Positions 1 to 7,013 are shown, numbered from the stretch's first letter. The stretch is 8,909 bases of DNA from an uncultured Amaricoccus sp. (GCF_937858865.1 NZ_CALLYO010000611.1:1-8909), one strand, 5' to 3'. Translations and numbers: made by a program. The notes: a model not told the origin generated them from the sequence alone.

Positions 1-1517
1 ATACCGTCACCGTCGAGCCCGGCTCGCCGACCGTCACGCTGCTCCAGCCGCCCGGCGTCCCGAACGCCTACTATGCCCGCTACGGCTGGACCCCCTGGGC
101 GCCGCTCTCCGCCGCCGACGTGCCCGCCCCCGACACCGTCTGGACCGTCGAGAGCGGCGGCGAGCTGACCGAGGCGACGCCCGTCACCCTGCGCTGGGAC
201 AACGGCAAGGGCCTCACCTTCCGCCAAACCTTCGCCATCGACGAGAACTACATGTTCACCGTCACCCAGTCGGTGGAGAACGATACCGGCGAGGACGTCC
301 GGCTCAGCCCCTACGGCCTCATCGTCCGCCAAGGGATGCCACCCGACCTGATGAACTTCTACATCCTGCACGAAGGCTTCCTGGCCATGAACGGGAGCCC
401 GGGCGTGCGCGACCAGCTCAACCAGTTCAAGTACAAGGCCGCCCGCGACTTCGACCTCAGCCAGACCGAGAACGGCCCGGCCTGGACCATGGACGTGACC
501 GAGAACGGCTGGATCGGCTTCACCGACCACTACTGGATGTCGGTGCTCATCCCGAACGCCGACCAGGCGTTCACCGGCGTCGCCCGCTACGACGAGGCCT
601 CCGACACCTTCCTCTCCGACATGCGCCTGCCGGACGCCACCATCGCTCCCGGCGCCGAGGCGACCGCCGCCACCTCGCTCTTCGCCGGCGCGAAGGAATG
701 GGCGACGATCCGCGCCTACCAGGACGAGCAGGGCGTCTTCCGCTTCGTCGATTCCATCGACTGGGGCTGGTTCTTCTTCCTGACCAAGCCGATCTTCCGC
801 GTGCTGCACGAGATGCACAAGCTGATCGGCAACATGGGCCTCGCCATCATCGGGCTCACCTTCATCATCAAGCTCCTGCTCTTCCCGCTAGCCTACAAGT
901 CCTACGTCTCGATGTCGAAGATGAAGGGATTGCAGCCCGAGATGGAGAAGATCAAGGAGCGCACCGGCGACGACCGGATGAAGATGCAGCAGGAGGTGAT
1001 GGCCCTCTACAAGCGCGAGAAGGTCAACCCCGCCGCCGGCTGCCTGCCGATCCTGCTGCAGGTGCCGATCTTCTTCTCGCTCTACAAGGTGATCTTCGTC
1101 ACCATCGAGCTGCGCCACGCGCCCTTCTTCGGCTGGATCCGTGACCTCTCGGCGCCTGACCCGAGTTCGGTCCTCAACCTCTTCGGCCTCCTGCCCTGGG
1201 CGGCGCCCGACCACACGAGCATCTTCGGCATCCTCTCGATCGGCGTGCTGCCGATCCTGCTCGGCATCTCGATGTGGCTGCAGCAGAAGCTGAACCCGGC
1301 GCCGGCCGACAAGACGCAGGCGATGATCTTCAACTGGATGCCCTGGGTCTTCATGTTCATGCTCGGCAGCTTCGCGAGCGGGCTCGTGCTCTACTGGATC
1401 GCGAACAACACCATCACCTTCGTGCAGCAGTATACGATCATGCGCAGTCAGGGGGTGCCGCCGAACGTGCTCGGCAACATCTTCGGCGCGTTCCGGAAAT
1501 CGTCGAAGACGGGATAG
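1..1517 (+). CDS. yidC: YidC membrane protein insertase, 3' part (5' end outside the window)
   Basis: YidC inserts and folds inner-membrane proteins, alone or with the Sec translocon. The frame is open from position 3 with no stop, and the residues before the GTG at 120 (…PNAYYARYGWTPW…) fit the periplasmic domain, so 120 is not the start; 504 codons are visible. The first half is the end of the large periplasmic beta domain of Gram-negative YidC. From about 760 comes the conserved insertase core: a hydrophobic segment (GLAIIGLTFIIKLLLFPL), a charged cytoplasmic hairpin ending in ALYKREKVNPAAGCLP, then further membrane segments (VPIFFSLYKVIF, ILPILLGISMWLQQKLNP-type, FMFMLGSFASGLVLYWIANN). 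The lysine at 870-872 sits where E. coli YidC has its groove arginine (R366), a normal substitution. The short C-terminal tail ends in a TAG. The MOSC gene follows after 4 bases, implying cotranscription. Confidence 0.97.
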   Translation, partial: TVTVEPGSPTVTLLQPPGVPNAYYARYGWTPWAPLSAADVPAPDTVWTVESGGELTEATPVTLRWDNGKGLTFRQTFAIDENYMFTVTQSVENDTGEDVRLSPYGLIVRQGMPPDLMNFYILHEGFLAMNGSPGVRDQLNQFKYKAARDFDLSQTENGPAWTMDVTENGWIGFTDHYWMSVLIPNADQAFTGVARYDEASDTFLSDMRLPDATIAPGAEATAATSLFAGAKEWATIRAYQDEQGVFRFVDSIDWGWFFFLTKPIFRVLHEMHKLIGNMGLAIIGLTFIIKLLLFPLAYKSYVSMSKMKGLQPEMEKIKERTGDDRMKMQQEVMALYKREKVNPAAGCLPILLQVPIFFSLYKVIFVTIELRHAPFFGWIRDLSAPDPSSVLNLFGLLPWAAPDHTSIFGILSIGVLPILLGISMWLQQKLNPAPADKTQAMIFNWMPWVFMFMLGSFASGLVLYWIANNTITFVQQYTIMRSQGVPPNVLGNIFGAFRKSSKTG

Positions 1518-1521
1518 CGCC

Positions 1522-2277
1522 GTGCAGGCCCGCGTTCGCGCCCTCTGGCGTCACCCGATCAAGGGCCACGGCGTCGAGGCCATCGGCTCGACGGAGCTCG
1601 CGGCGGGGGCGACCATGCCCTGGGACCGGGTCTGGGCCATCGCCCATGAGGCGGCGCGGCTGCCGGGGGAGCCGGGGGCCTGGGCGCCCTGCGCCAACTT
1701 CAACCGCGGCGCCAAGGCGTTCCAGCTGATGGCGATCCGGGCCGAGACGGACGAGGCGAAGGGGCGCGTCACGCTGACCCACCCGCGGCAGGAGGCGCTC
1801 ACCGTCGATCCGGACGACCCGGAGGATGCCGCCCGGCTCGTTGCCTGGGTGATGCCGCTCTCCAATCCGCACCGCGCGCTGCCGGCGCGGGTGGTCCGCG
1901 CCGACCGCGGGATGACCGACAGCGACTTTCCCTCGATCTCGCTGCTCAATACCGCCGGTCTGGCCGCGCTCGCCGGGCGGGTGGGGCGGCCGCTCGCTCA
2001 GGAGCGGTTCCGCGGCAACGTGTGGCTCGACGGGCTCGCGCCGTTCGAGGAGTTCGACCTTGTCGGCCGCGAGGTGCGGATCGGCGGAGCGACGCTGCGG
2101 GTGCGCCAGCCGATCACCCGCTGCATGGCGACGACCGTCGATCCGGTGACCGGGGAGAGCGACGCCGACACGCTCGGGGCGCTGCGCGGCGGCTGGGGTC
2201 ATGAGGACTTCGGGGTCTATGCCGAGGTCGTCGAAGGCGGGCGGATCGGGGTCGGCGACGTCGCCGAGGCGGCGTGA
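1522..2277 (+). CDS. MOSC domain-containing protein (YcbX-like)
   Basis: A 251-residue protein with an N-terminal MOSC_N-type beta-barrel (VRALWRHPIKGHGVEAI) and a C-terminal MOSC domain. MOSC domains occur in molybdenum-cofactor sulfurases and in molybdoenzymes such as E. coli YcbX, which reduces N-hydroxylated bases. The MOSC part shows RFRGNVWLDG (residues 162-171) and the conserved cysteine C201 in PITRCMATTVDP, which ligates molybdenum or binds sulfur in relatives. There is no ferredoxin domain, so it is shorter than YcbX (about 370 residues), and an electron partner would have to be separate. The GTG start lies 4 bases after the yidC stop. Its TGA is nested in the GTGA that starts engB, so the three genes are probably translationally coupled. 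Family assignment is firm; the substrate is unknown. Confidence 0.88.
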   Translation: MQARVRALWRHPIKGHGVEAIGSTELAAGATMPWDRVWAIAHEAARLPGEPGAWAPCANFNRGAKAFQLMAIRAETDEAKGRVTLTHPRQEALTVDPDDPEDAARLVAWVMPLSNPHRALPARVVRADRGMTDSDFPSISLLNTAGLAALAGRVGRPLAQERFRGNVWLDGLAPFEEFDLVGREVRIGGATLRVRQPITRCMATTVDPVTGESDADTLGALRGGWGHEDFGVYAEVVEGGRIGVGDVAEAA

Positions 2278-2924
2278 AGCTCGCCTTCGCCGAGGCGGCG
2301 GAGCCGGACGCGGAGGCGATGGAGCGCGGGCGCCGGCTCTTCGCCGGGCCGTGCGACTTCGTGAAGGGGGTCGTCGCGATGGACGGGCTGCCGGCCGCGG
2401 ACCGGGTCGAGGTCTGCTTCGCCGGCCGCTCGAACGTCGGCAAGTCGAGCCTCATCAACGCGCTGACCGGGCGGAAGACGCTGGCCCGCGCCTCGAACAC
2501 GCCGGGGCGGACGCAGGAGATCAACTTCTTCGCGCTCGGGCCGGCGCATTATCTCGTCGACCTGCCCGGCTACGGCTTCGCCAAGGCGCCGAAGCCGGTG
2601 GTCGAGCGGTGGCAGGCGCTGCTCAAGGCCTATCTCGCCGGGCGGCCGACGCTGCGCCGCGCCTTCGTGCTGATCGACGCGAGGCACGGGGTGAAGCCGG
2701 TCGACGAGGAGATCATCTCGCTGCTCGACCGCTCCGCGGTGACCTTCCAGGCCGTGCTCACCAAGGCCGACAAGCTCGCCCCCGCCGCCCGCGCGGAAAG
2801 CCTCGCCGCCGTCGCGAGGGACCTCGCCCGCCACCCGGCGGCCTTCCCCGAGATCCTCGTCACCTCGGCCGAAACCGGCGCCGGGATCCCGGCCCTGAGG
2901 GCGCTGATCGCTGGGATGGCCTGA
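2274..2924 (+). CDS. engB: Ribosome-biogenesis GTP-binding protein EngB/YsxC/YihA
   Basis: A TrmE-Era-EngA-EngB family GTPase of 216 residues, the usual length, needed for late assembly of the large ribosomal subunit. All G motifs are visible: G1 P-loop GRSNVGKS (51-58), G2 in NTPGRT (75-80), G3 DLPG (96-99), G4 TKAD (163-166) and G5 TSAE (197-200). The IDARHG segment (about 134-139) is also typical of EngB. The GTG start shares GTGA with the MOSC stop. This start is preferred over the internal ATG at 2319 because the N-terminal MKLAFAEAAEPD stretch resembles alphaproteobacterial homologues and gives the coupled overlap. The yidC-MOSC-engB order is one I recognise from Rhodobacterales. It is the last gene of the rightward run and faces the SPOR genes tail to tail. 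Confidence 0.96.
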   Translation: MKLAFAEAAEPDAEAMERGRRLFAGPCDFVKGVVAMDGLPAADRVEVCFAGRSNVGKSSLINALTGRKTLARASNTPGRTQEINFFALGPAHYLVDLPGYGFAKAPKPVVERWQALLKAYLAGRPTLRRAFVLIDARHGVKPVDEEIISLLDRSAVTFQAVLTKADKLAPAARAESLAAVARDLARHPAAFPEILVTSAETGAGIPALRALIAGMA

Positions 2925-2926
2925 CC

Positions 2927-2940
2927 GGGCACGCGTGCCC
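2927..2940. terminator. 14-nt perfect palindrome after engB, possible weak terminator
   Basis: GGGCACGCGTGCCC is exactly self-complementary and begins two bases after the engB stop, in the gap between convergent genes. It could form a short 5-bp stem with a CGCG loop on either strand. No T-run follows on either side, so intrinsic termination is uncertain. Confidence 0.3.
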
Positions 2941-2950
2941 ACGCCTTCAT

Positions 2951-2999
2951 GCGTTGAAATCATTGGATAATTCGAAGCGTATTACATTGTATAGACACG
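2951..2999. promoter_or_regulatory. AT-rich island between convergent genes, promoter-like hexamers
   Basis: This stretch is markedly AT-richer than its surroundings. It contains TTGAAA (2954-2959), TTGGAT (2963-2968) and TGTATA (2988-2993). TTGGAT and TGTATA are separated by 19 bases, a long spacing for a sigma-70 promoter; if active it would run rightward, antisense to the SPOR genes. TACA-T-TGTA (2983-2991) is a small interrupted palindrome. It may equally be a termination or spacer region for the two convergent operons. The role is unknown. Confidence 0.25.
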
Positions 3000-3000
3000 C

Positions 3001-3537
3001 TCAGAAGCGGGTGTGGAGGGCGACGTGCGGGGCGATGAAGCCGGCCTGGCGCGCCACCTCGAGCGCCTGGTCGAGCGCGCCCTGGCTGGTGAAGGGGCCG
3101 ATGAAGAGCCGCCGCCCCAGCGTCTGCGCGCCCACCCCGCGCGAGCGGTAGCCGAGGCCGCGGAAGAAGAGGGTGGCCTCGTGCTCGACCCCGAAGCCCG
3201 TCACGATGCCGAGCGAGACCGTGGTCGGCCGGATCGCCGGCCCGCTGTCGGTGATCGCGAAGGGGGCGAGGTTCTGGGCGAGGGCCGGCAGGTGGACGAG
3301 ATCCTGCGCCGTCGTCAGGCAGCCGGCCCGGACCAGGCCCCGCGCCGCGCGGGCGACGTCGGGCCGGAGCACGGGCACGTCATCGCCCCACTGGTTGTCG
3401 GGATAGAGCCAGAGCGCGTTCTCGTAGGCGCGGAAGGCGCGCTCGCAGGCCGCCCGGTCGGGCGCGCCCGGCGCCGCCGCGGCCGCGGCGCCCGTGCCGA
3501 GCAGCGCGAGGAGGAGGGGAAGGATGATCTGTCGCAT
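3001..3537 (-). CDS. Exported SPOR-domain-like protein (paralogue 1)
   Basis: A 178-residue protein with a Sec signal peptide ([19 protein letters not shown], cleavage likely around residue 20-23), hence periplasmic. Residues about 105-170 fit a SPOR domain, the fold that binds septal peptidoglycan stripped of stem peptides: VSLGIVTGF, a helix with FFRGLGY, then [19 protein letters not shown] and a final helix ending QAGF. The preceding region (31-100) contains LYPDNQW and two cysteines, C31 and C73, which could form a disulfide. The ATG at 3537-3535 shares its A with the TGA of the upstream gene (TGATG), a typical coupling overlap. A longer in-frame extension upstream is rejected because it would remove the signal peptide from the N-terminus. 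It is clearly related to the upstream neighbour. Export and family are well supported; the exact role (cell envelope or division) is inferred. Confidence 0.82.
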   Translation of the reverse strand: MRQIILPLLLALLGTGAAAAAAPGAPDRAACERAFRAYENALWLYPDNQWGDDVPVLRPDVARAARGLVRAGCLTTAQDLVHLPALAQNLAPFAITDSGPAIRPTTVSLGIVTGFGVEHEATLFFRGLGYRSRGVGAQTLGRRLFIGPFTSQGALDQALEVARQAGFIAPHVALHTRF

Positions 3538-4058
3538 CAGAAGCTCACCGGATAGGGGGCGACGAAGCCGGCGCGCAGCGCGAGATCCCGCGCCTGGTCG
3601 AGCGCCGCCTCGGTCGCGAAGGGGCCGAGATAGATCCGCCGCCCGAGCGGCGCGCTGCCGATGCTGCGGGCGGGGATGCCGTGGCCGGCGAAGAAGGCGC
3701 GCGCCCGGGCGTCGTCCTGCATGTTGGTCACCACCCCGGCATGGAGCGGGACGGGCCGCGCCAGCGCCGGCCCGGCATCCGTCACCGGCCCGCCGCCGGT
3801 CGCCTCCATGCCGGCGAGATCGCGGGTCATGGTGATGCAGCCCGCCTGGCGGATGCGCTGCGCCTGCGCCTCGACGAGCGGGCGGGCGACCCGGTCGGCG
3901 TAGCGGCGCTGGTTGGGCGGATACATCCGCTCGAGGGCGTCGAACTCCTGGAAGAGCGCCACGCAGACGCTCCCGCTCGCCCGCGAGGGGCCGCCCGGCT
4001 CGCCCCCGGCGCAGGCCGCGGCGAGGAGCAGGGCGGCGAGAAGGGTCGGCAGGCGCAA
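3537..4058 (-). CDS. SPOR-domain-like probable lipoprotein (paralogue 2, TTG start)
   Basis: A 173-residue protein related along its length to the downstream gene. The N-terminus [16 protein letters not shown] followed by AGGE looks like a lipoprotein signal with C16 as the lipidated cysteine; the -3 residue is Ala rather than the preferred Leu, so the lipobox is acceptable but not ideal. Shared segments are a cysteine followed by a helix ending in [15 protein letters not shown] ([10 protein letters not shown] in the paralogue) and the SPOR end [20 protein letters not shown]32 and C74 match C31 and C73 of the paralogue with the same 42-residue spacing. TTG at 4058-4056 is chosen because AAGGAG lies 8 bases upstream and the signal sequence begins exactly there; no ATG or GTG fits as well. 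It is first in a two-gene leftward operon divergent from argB. Confidence 0.8.
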   Translation of the reverse strand: MRLPTLLAALLLAAACAGGEPGGPSRASGSVCVALFQEFDALERMYPPNQRRYADRVARPLVEAQAQRIRQAGCITMTRDLAGMEATGGGPVTDAGPALARPVPLHAGVVTNMQDDARARAFFAGHGIPARSIGSAPLGRRIYLGPFATEAALDQARDLALRAGFVAPYPVSF

Positions 4059-4142
4059 GGGCGAGGCTCCTTGTGTCGGGCGGACGGGAATAGTATCCGG
4101 CGGGCGCGCCCGAGGCGCAAGGCCGCAAGCAAGGAAGCGCCC
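4059..4142. promoter_or_regulatory. Divergent intergenic region for the SPOR pair and argB
   Basis: These 84 bases separate the two divergent starts and should hold both promoters. The one AT-rich patch is AATAGTAT at 4089-4096. Leftward, TACTAT (4095-4090) follows a TTGCGC at 19 bases. Rightward, TTGTGT (4071-4076) precedes TATCCG (4094-4099) by 17 bases. Shine-Dalgarno sequences are clear on both sides: AAGGAG on the minus strand at about 4067-4072 and AAGGAAG on the plus strand at about 4130-4136. Promoter hexamers are weak matches. Confidence 0.35.
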
Positions 4143-5024
4143 ATGGACAAGTCCCTCGCCCAGACGCGCGACTGGATCGCCACCGCCCGCACCCTCTCCG
4201 AGGCGCTGCCCTACCTGCAGCGCTACGACGGCGCGACGATCGTCATCAAGCTCGGCGGCCATGCAATGGGCAGCGACGCGGCGATGGACGAGTTCGCCCG
4301 CGACGTGGTGCTGATGAAGCAGTGCAACGTGAACCCGGTGATCGTGCACGGCGGCGGGCCGATGATCAACGAGATGCTGAAGCGGCTCGACATCCGCTCG
4401 GACTTCGTCGGCGGCAAGCGGGTCTCGGACGCGGCGACGGTCGAGGTGGTCGAGATGGTGCTCGCCGGGCGGATCAACAAGCGCATCGTGCAGGCGATCA
4501 ACCGGCAGGGCGGCAAGGCGATCGGCCTCTCCGGCAAGGACGCCAACCTGATGATCTGCGAGAAGGATCTCGGCGAGGGGCCGGAGCCGGTCGATCTCGG
4601 CTTCGTCGGCCGGCCGGTCGAGATGCACCCCGAGATCCTCGCGAGCTTCCTCGGCTCCGACTTCATCCCCGTCGTCGCCCCGATCGGCGCCGGGCGGAGC
4701 GGCGAGACCTTCAACGTGAACGGCGACACCGCCGCCGGCGCCGTCGCCGCGGCGATGAAGGCCGACCGCCTGCTGCTCCTCACCGACGTCGCGGGGGTGA
4801 AGGGCACGGACGGCAGCGTCCTGACCCAGCTCAGCGCCGCCGAGGTGCGGGCGATGACCGCGGACGGCACCATCTCGGGCGGCATGATCCCGAAGACGCA
4901 GACCGCGCTCGACGCGATCGACGGCGGGGTGCGCGCGGTGGTGATCCTCGACGGCCGGGCGCCGCATGCGGTGCTGCTCGAGCTCTTCACCTCGCACGGC
5001 GCCGGCACGCTCATCCGCGGCTGA
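4143..5024 (+). CDS. argB: Acetylglutamate kinase
   Basis: ArgB phosphorylates N-acetyl-L-glutamate with ATP, the second step of arginine biosynthesis, in the cytoplasm. The 293 residues cover the full amino-acid kinase fold: VIKLGG with phosphate-binding K36 (34-39), the HGGGP loop (69-73), [11 protein letters not shown] (190-200) and the GGMIPK lysine K251 (246-251). About 25 residues before the kinase core ([13 protein letters not shown]) correspond to the N-terminal helix found in arginine-inhibited hexameric enzymes, so feedback inhibition by arginine is likely (inference). The ATG at 4143 has AAGGAAG about 6 bases upstream. The frame stays open further upstream, but that stretch overlaps the divergent promoters and the SPOR lipoprotein gene and is not coding. 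The Fe-S gene follows after 10 bases, suggesting a joint transcript. Confidence 0.97.
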   Translation: MDKSLAQTRDWIATARTLSEALPYLQRYDGATIVIKLGGHAMGSDAAMDEFARDVVLMKQCNVNPVIVHGGGPMINEMLKRLDIRSDFVGGKRVSDAATVEVVEMVLAGRINKRIVQAINRQGGKAIGLSGKDANLMICEKDLGEGPEPVDLGFVGRPVEMHPEILASFLGSDFIPVVAPIGAGRSGETFNVNGDTAAGAVAAAMKADRLLLLTDVAGVKGTDGSVLTQLSAAEVRAMTADGTISGGMIPKTQTALDAIDGGVRAVVILDGRAPHAVLLELFTSHGAGTLIRG

Positions 5025-5034
5025 GGCGGGGGCG

Positions 5035-5700
5035 ATGTCGCTCGCTGGCATCGCCGCCCGGGCGCGGCGGGACGCCCTGGGGCTCCTCGGCGCCTTCCAT
5101 CCCGGCCCCGAGGACGGGGCGCCGGCGGGGTGCGGCACGCTGGTCCTGCTCGGCCCGGACGGTCCCGACTTCTGGCCGCTCTTCGGCGCGAGCCCCGAGC
5201 GGCGCGACGGCCTTCGCGACCCGCTCGACCGCTGGACGGTGCGGGTGCTCGGGGCGCTGGCGGGCGAGCTCGGCGCCGTGCCGCTCTTTCCGTTCGGCGG
5301 GCCGCCCTACGTTCCCTTCACCGCCTGGGCGCGGCGGAGCGGCGAGGCCTGGATCTCGCGGGTGGGCCTGCTGGTGCACGCGCGGCTCGGCCTCTTCGTC
5401 TCCTACCGCGGCGCGCTGGCGCTGCCGGAACGGCTCGCGCTCGCGCCGCCCGGCCGGTCGCCGTGCGACGGCTGCGCCGCGCCCTGCCTCGCCGCCTGTC
5501 CGGTGTCGGCGCTGACGGCGGGCGGCTACGACGTGGCGGGCTGCCATGGCTTCCTCGACGGCGCGGCGGGTGCCGACTGCCTCGGCCGCGGCTGCGCGGT
5601 GCGGCGGGCCTGTCCGGTGGGGCGCGGCCGGCGGCCGGAGGCGCAATCGGCCTTCCACATGGCGGCCTTTCATGGCACGGAGGGGCGATGCGACGCCTGA
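5035..5700 (+). CDS. Small Fe-S (ferredoxin-like) protein, distantly QueG-like
   Basis: A 221-residue soluble protein with a cysteine-rich C-terminal third. Cluster 1 is C144-x2-C147-x3-C151-x3-C155-P; a second set is C170, C182, C187 and C193-P. This resembles a two-[4Fe-4S] ferredoxin segment as in epoxyqueuosine reductase (QueG), although the spacing x2-x3-x3 differs from the classical x2-x2-x3. The N-terminal 140 residues (LVLLGPDGPDFWPLF, FPFGGPPYVPF, GLLVHARLGLFVSYRGALAL) recall the region before the clusters in QueG-type proteins, but the protein is far shorter than QueG (about 350) and no corrinoid-binding part is evident. I recognise a conserved family of this kind beside argB in Rhodobacterales; its reaction is not known to me. 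It starts 10 bases after argB and overlaps the next gene by 13 bases. Confidence 0.8.
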   Translation: MSLAGIAARARRDALGLLGAFHPGPEDGAPAGCGTLVLLGPDGPDFWPLFGASPERRDGLRDPLDRWTVRVLGALAGELGAVPLFPFGGPPYVPFTAWARRSGEAWISRVGLLVHARLGLFVSYRGALALPERLALAPPGRSPCDGCAAPCLAACPVSALTAGGYDVAGCHGFLDGAAGADCLGRGCAVRRACPVGRGRRPEAQSAFHMAAFHGTEGRCDA

Positions 5701-6191
5701 TCCTCATGCGCCACGCCAAGTCGAACTGGTCCGACCCCGCGCAGCGGGACCTCGACCGGCCGCTCAACAAGCGTGGCCGGCGGGCGGCGGGGCTGCTCGG
5801 GGGATGGTTGAAGGAGAAGGGCTACCTGCCGGAGCAGGCGCTGGTTTCGAGCGCGCGCCGCGCGCAGGAGACCTGGGCCGGCGTGGTGGCCGTGGCCGGC
5901 GCGGCGCCGACGAGCTACGTGCCGGAGATCTACCATGCCGCGCCGGAGACGCTGCTCGCGGTGCTCCGCGCCGCGCCGGACGTGGCGAGCGTGCTCATGC
6001 TCGGGCACCAGCCGGGGATCGGCGCCTTCCTGCGCCGGCTCCTCGACGCGGCGCCGGACGATCCCGCCTTCGAGCGGTTCCCGACCGGCGCCACGGCGGT
6101 GATCGACTTCGACGTGCCCGGCTGGCCGGCGGTCGGCTGGGGGAAGGGCCGGCTGGTCGACTTCGTGGTGCCGCGTGGGCTCGAGAGCTAG
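5688..6191 (+). CDS. SixA-like histidine phosphatase family protein
   Basis: A 167-residue branch-2-like member of the histidine phosphatase superfamily. The catalytic motif LILMRHAKS puts the nucleophilic histidine at H9 flanked by R8. SSARRAQET (54-62) supplies the second active-site arginine, and MLGHQPG (104-110) the second histidine H107. DRPLNKRGRRAA (23-34) is characteristic of SixA proteins, which dephosphorylate phosphohistidine on phosphotransfer proteins; the target here is unknown. ATG at 5688 has GGAGGGG just upstream. The gene begins inside the last 13 bases of the Fe-S gene, so it is probably coupled to it. Its TAG (6189-6191) is interleaved with the stop codon of the convergent DUF190 gene. 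Confidence 0.9.
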   Translation: MRRLILMRHAKSNWSDPAQRDLDRPLNKRGRRAAGLLGGWLKEKGYLPEQALVSSARRAQETWAGVVAVAGAAPTSYVPEIYHAAPETLLAVLRAAPDVASVLMLGHQPGIGAFLRRLLDAAPDDPAFERFPTGATAVIDFDVPGWPAVGWGKGRLVDFVVPRGLES

Positions 6192-6502
6192 TGGCGCCGG
6201 ACCGGCCATGAGACGATGTGGTCGCCGGGCACCAGTTCGAGGAGCCTGGCGATCGCCGCCTCGGCGGCCGGGGGCGCGTCGAAGAACTCCACCACCACCG
6301 GCAGGTCGACGTTGATCCGCAGGATGTCGTCGGCGTGGACGAGGCCGTGGGCGCCGTAGCCGGCGATGCCGCGGAAGACGGTCGCGCCCTGCACGGCGTG
6401 GCGGTCGCGCAGGAGGCCGAGGATCTCCTCGGTCAGCGCCTTGCGGCGGCCGTGATCCTCCTCGCTGAGGTAGACGCGGACCATGATGAGGTCGTCGGGC
6501 AT
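6188..6502 (-). CDS. DUF190 domain-containing (PII-like) protein
   Basis: A 104-residue protein of the DUF190 family, which has a PII/ferredoxin-like fold. Recognisable parts are MVRVYLSEEDH (7-17), the LLRDRHAVQGATVFRGIAGYG segment centred on residues 38-50, and a final LVPGDHIVSWPV stretch (90-101). DUF190 genes are often paired with crcB, and this one starts 8 bases after crcB. Its GAGGTG Shine-Dalgarno overlaps the crcB stop codon, so translation is probably coupled. It should share the fluoride riboswitch with crcB. A role in regulating or supporting the fluoride channel is inferred from linkage only. A second ATG at codon 7 is possible, but the Shine-Dalgarno spacing favours the start given. 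Its TAG overlaps the SixA-like gene's TAG in one CTAG. Confidence 0.9.
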   Translation of the reverse strand: MPDDLIMVRVYLSEEDHGRRKALTEEILGLLRDRHAVQGATVFRGIAGYGAHGLVHADDILRINVDLPVVVEFFDAPPAAEAAIARLLELVPGDHIVSWPVRRH

Positions 6503-6510
6503 GGGGCACC

Positions 6511-6885
6511 TCACAGGATGCGGGCGATGTAGGCGCCGCCGAAGGCGGCGATGAAGCCGAGGACGACGGAGAGCAGGACATAGAGGATCGCCTTGCCGCT
6601 CTCGCCGGCCTCGGCGAGGAGCAAGGTCTCCATCTCGAAGGTGGAGAAGGTGGTGTAGCCGCCGAGGAAGCCGGTGAGGATGCCGGCGCGCAGCGCGGGC
6701 GAGATGGTGACCCGCTCGAGGGTCTCGATGAAGAGGAAGCCCATGAGGAAGCTGCCGAAGACGTTGATGCTGAGCGTGGCGTAGGGGAAGTCGCGGCCGA
6801 AGCTGGCCTGCACGAGATTGCTCTGGGCGTAGCGCGCCCAGCAGCCGAGGGCCCCGAAGGCTCCAATGGCGGCGTAGGTCCACAT
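6511..6885 (-). CDS. crcB: Fluoride ion channel CrcB/Fluc
   Basis: A 124-residue inner-membrane protein with four hydrophobic segments, the usual size for Fluc, a dual-topology dimer that lets fluoride leave the cell. Hallmarks are GALGCWARY (11-19), TLSINVFGSFLMGF (37-50) with pore asparagine N41, and GGYTTFSTFEMET (75-87) with two phenylalanines (F80, F83) matching the 'Phe box'. The GGYTTFST segment also lines the central sodium site in characterised Flucs. ATG at 6885 is chosen by homology and by AGGA 9 bases upstream; a much longer in-frame extension exists but runs through the riboswitch and is not coding. A fluoride riboswitch lies about 130 bases upstream on the same strand, so expression should rise with fluoride. 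DUF190 follows in the same operon. Confidence 0.97.
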   Translation of the reverse strand: MWTYAAIGAFGALGCWARYAQSNLVQASFGRDFPYATLSINVFGSFLMGFLFIETLERVTISPALRAGILTGFLGGYTTFSTFEMETLLLAEAGESGKAILYVLLSVVLGFIAAFGGAYIARIL

Positions 6886-6900
6886 CGTTCTTCGTCCTGT

Positions 6901-6935
6901 CAGGGATGCCGGGTGGGGGAGGAAGGCCGTCCCTG
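6901..6935 (-). promoter_or_regulatory. Stem-loop in the crcB leader just before the ribosome-binding site
   Basis: CAGGGA (6901-6906) and TCCCTG (6930-6935) are exact inverted repeats, extended by a GCC/GGC pairing inside with unequal bulges. The structure ends a few bases before the crcB Shine-Dalgarno (AGGA, 6898-6895). It could be part of the riboswitch expression platform. An adjacent 14-nt palindrome at 6936-6949 (GC only) may stack on it or compete with it. No T-run follows, so it is not a typical terminator. Confidence 0.3.
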
Positions 6936-7013
6936 CGCGCCGCGGCGCGGCCGGGGGGCTGGGCTGATCGGTGTTGGCGACATGCACGACTCTCCGTCTG
7001 CCAGAAATGGCGG

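Noticed and set aside
120..122. GTG at 120 as the start of the first gene.
   Set aside because: The same frame is open to the window edge and the upstream residues fit the YidC periplasmic domain, so the gene is truncated by the window and does not start here.
2261..2300. A 14-bp direct repeat (TCGCCGAGGCGGCG at 2261-2274 and 2287-2300) spanning the MOSC/engB junction.
   Set aside because: Both copies encode an (V/F)AEAA stretch in different frames with common codons; in this GC-rich coding DNA, chance is a sufficient explanation.
2976..3001. AGCGT/ACGCT inverted repeat (2976-2980 with 2997-3001) as a terminator for the SPOR genes.
   Set aside because: The stem is only 5 bp with a 16-base loop, includes the stop codon edge and has no T-run on the minus strand.
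3537..5138. A very long minus-strand open frame covering argB and the start of the Fe-S gene.
   Set aside because: Only its last 173 codons (from the TTG at 4058) look like a protein with signal peptide and SPOR domain. The rest is the antisense of argB, low in complexity and rich in Arg, His, Ala and Asp, as expected for a shadow frame in GC-rich DNA.
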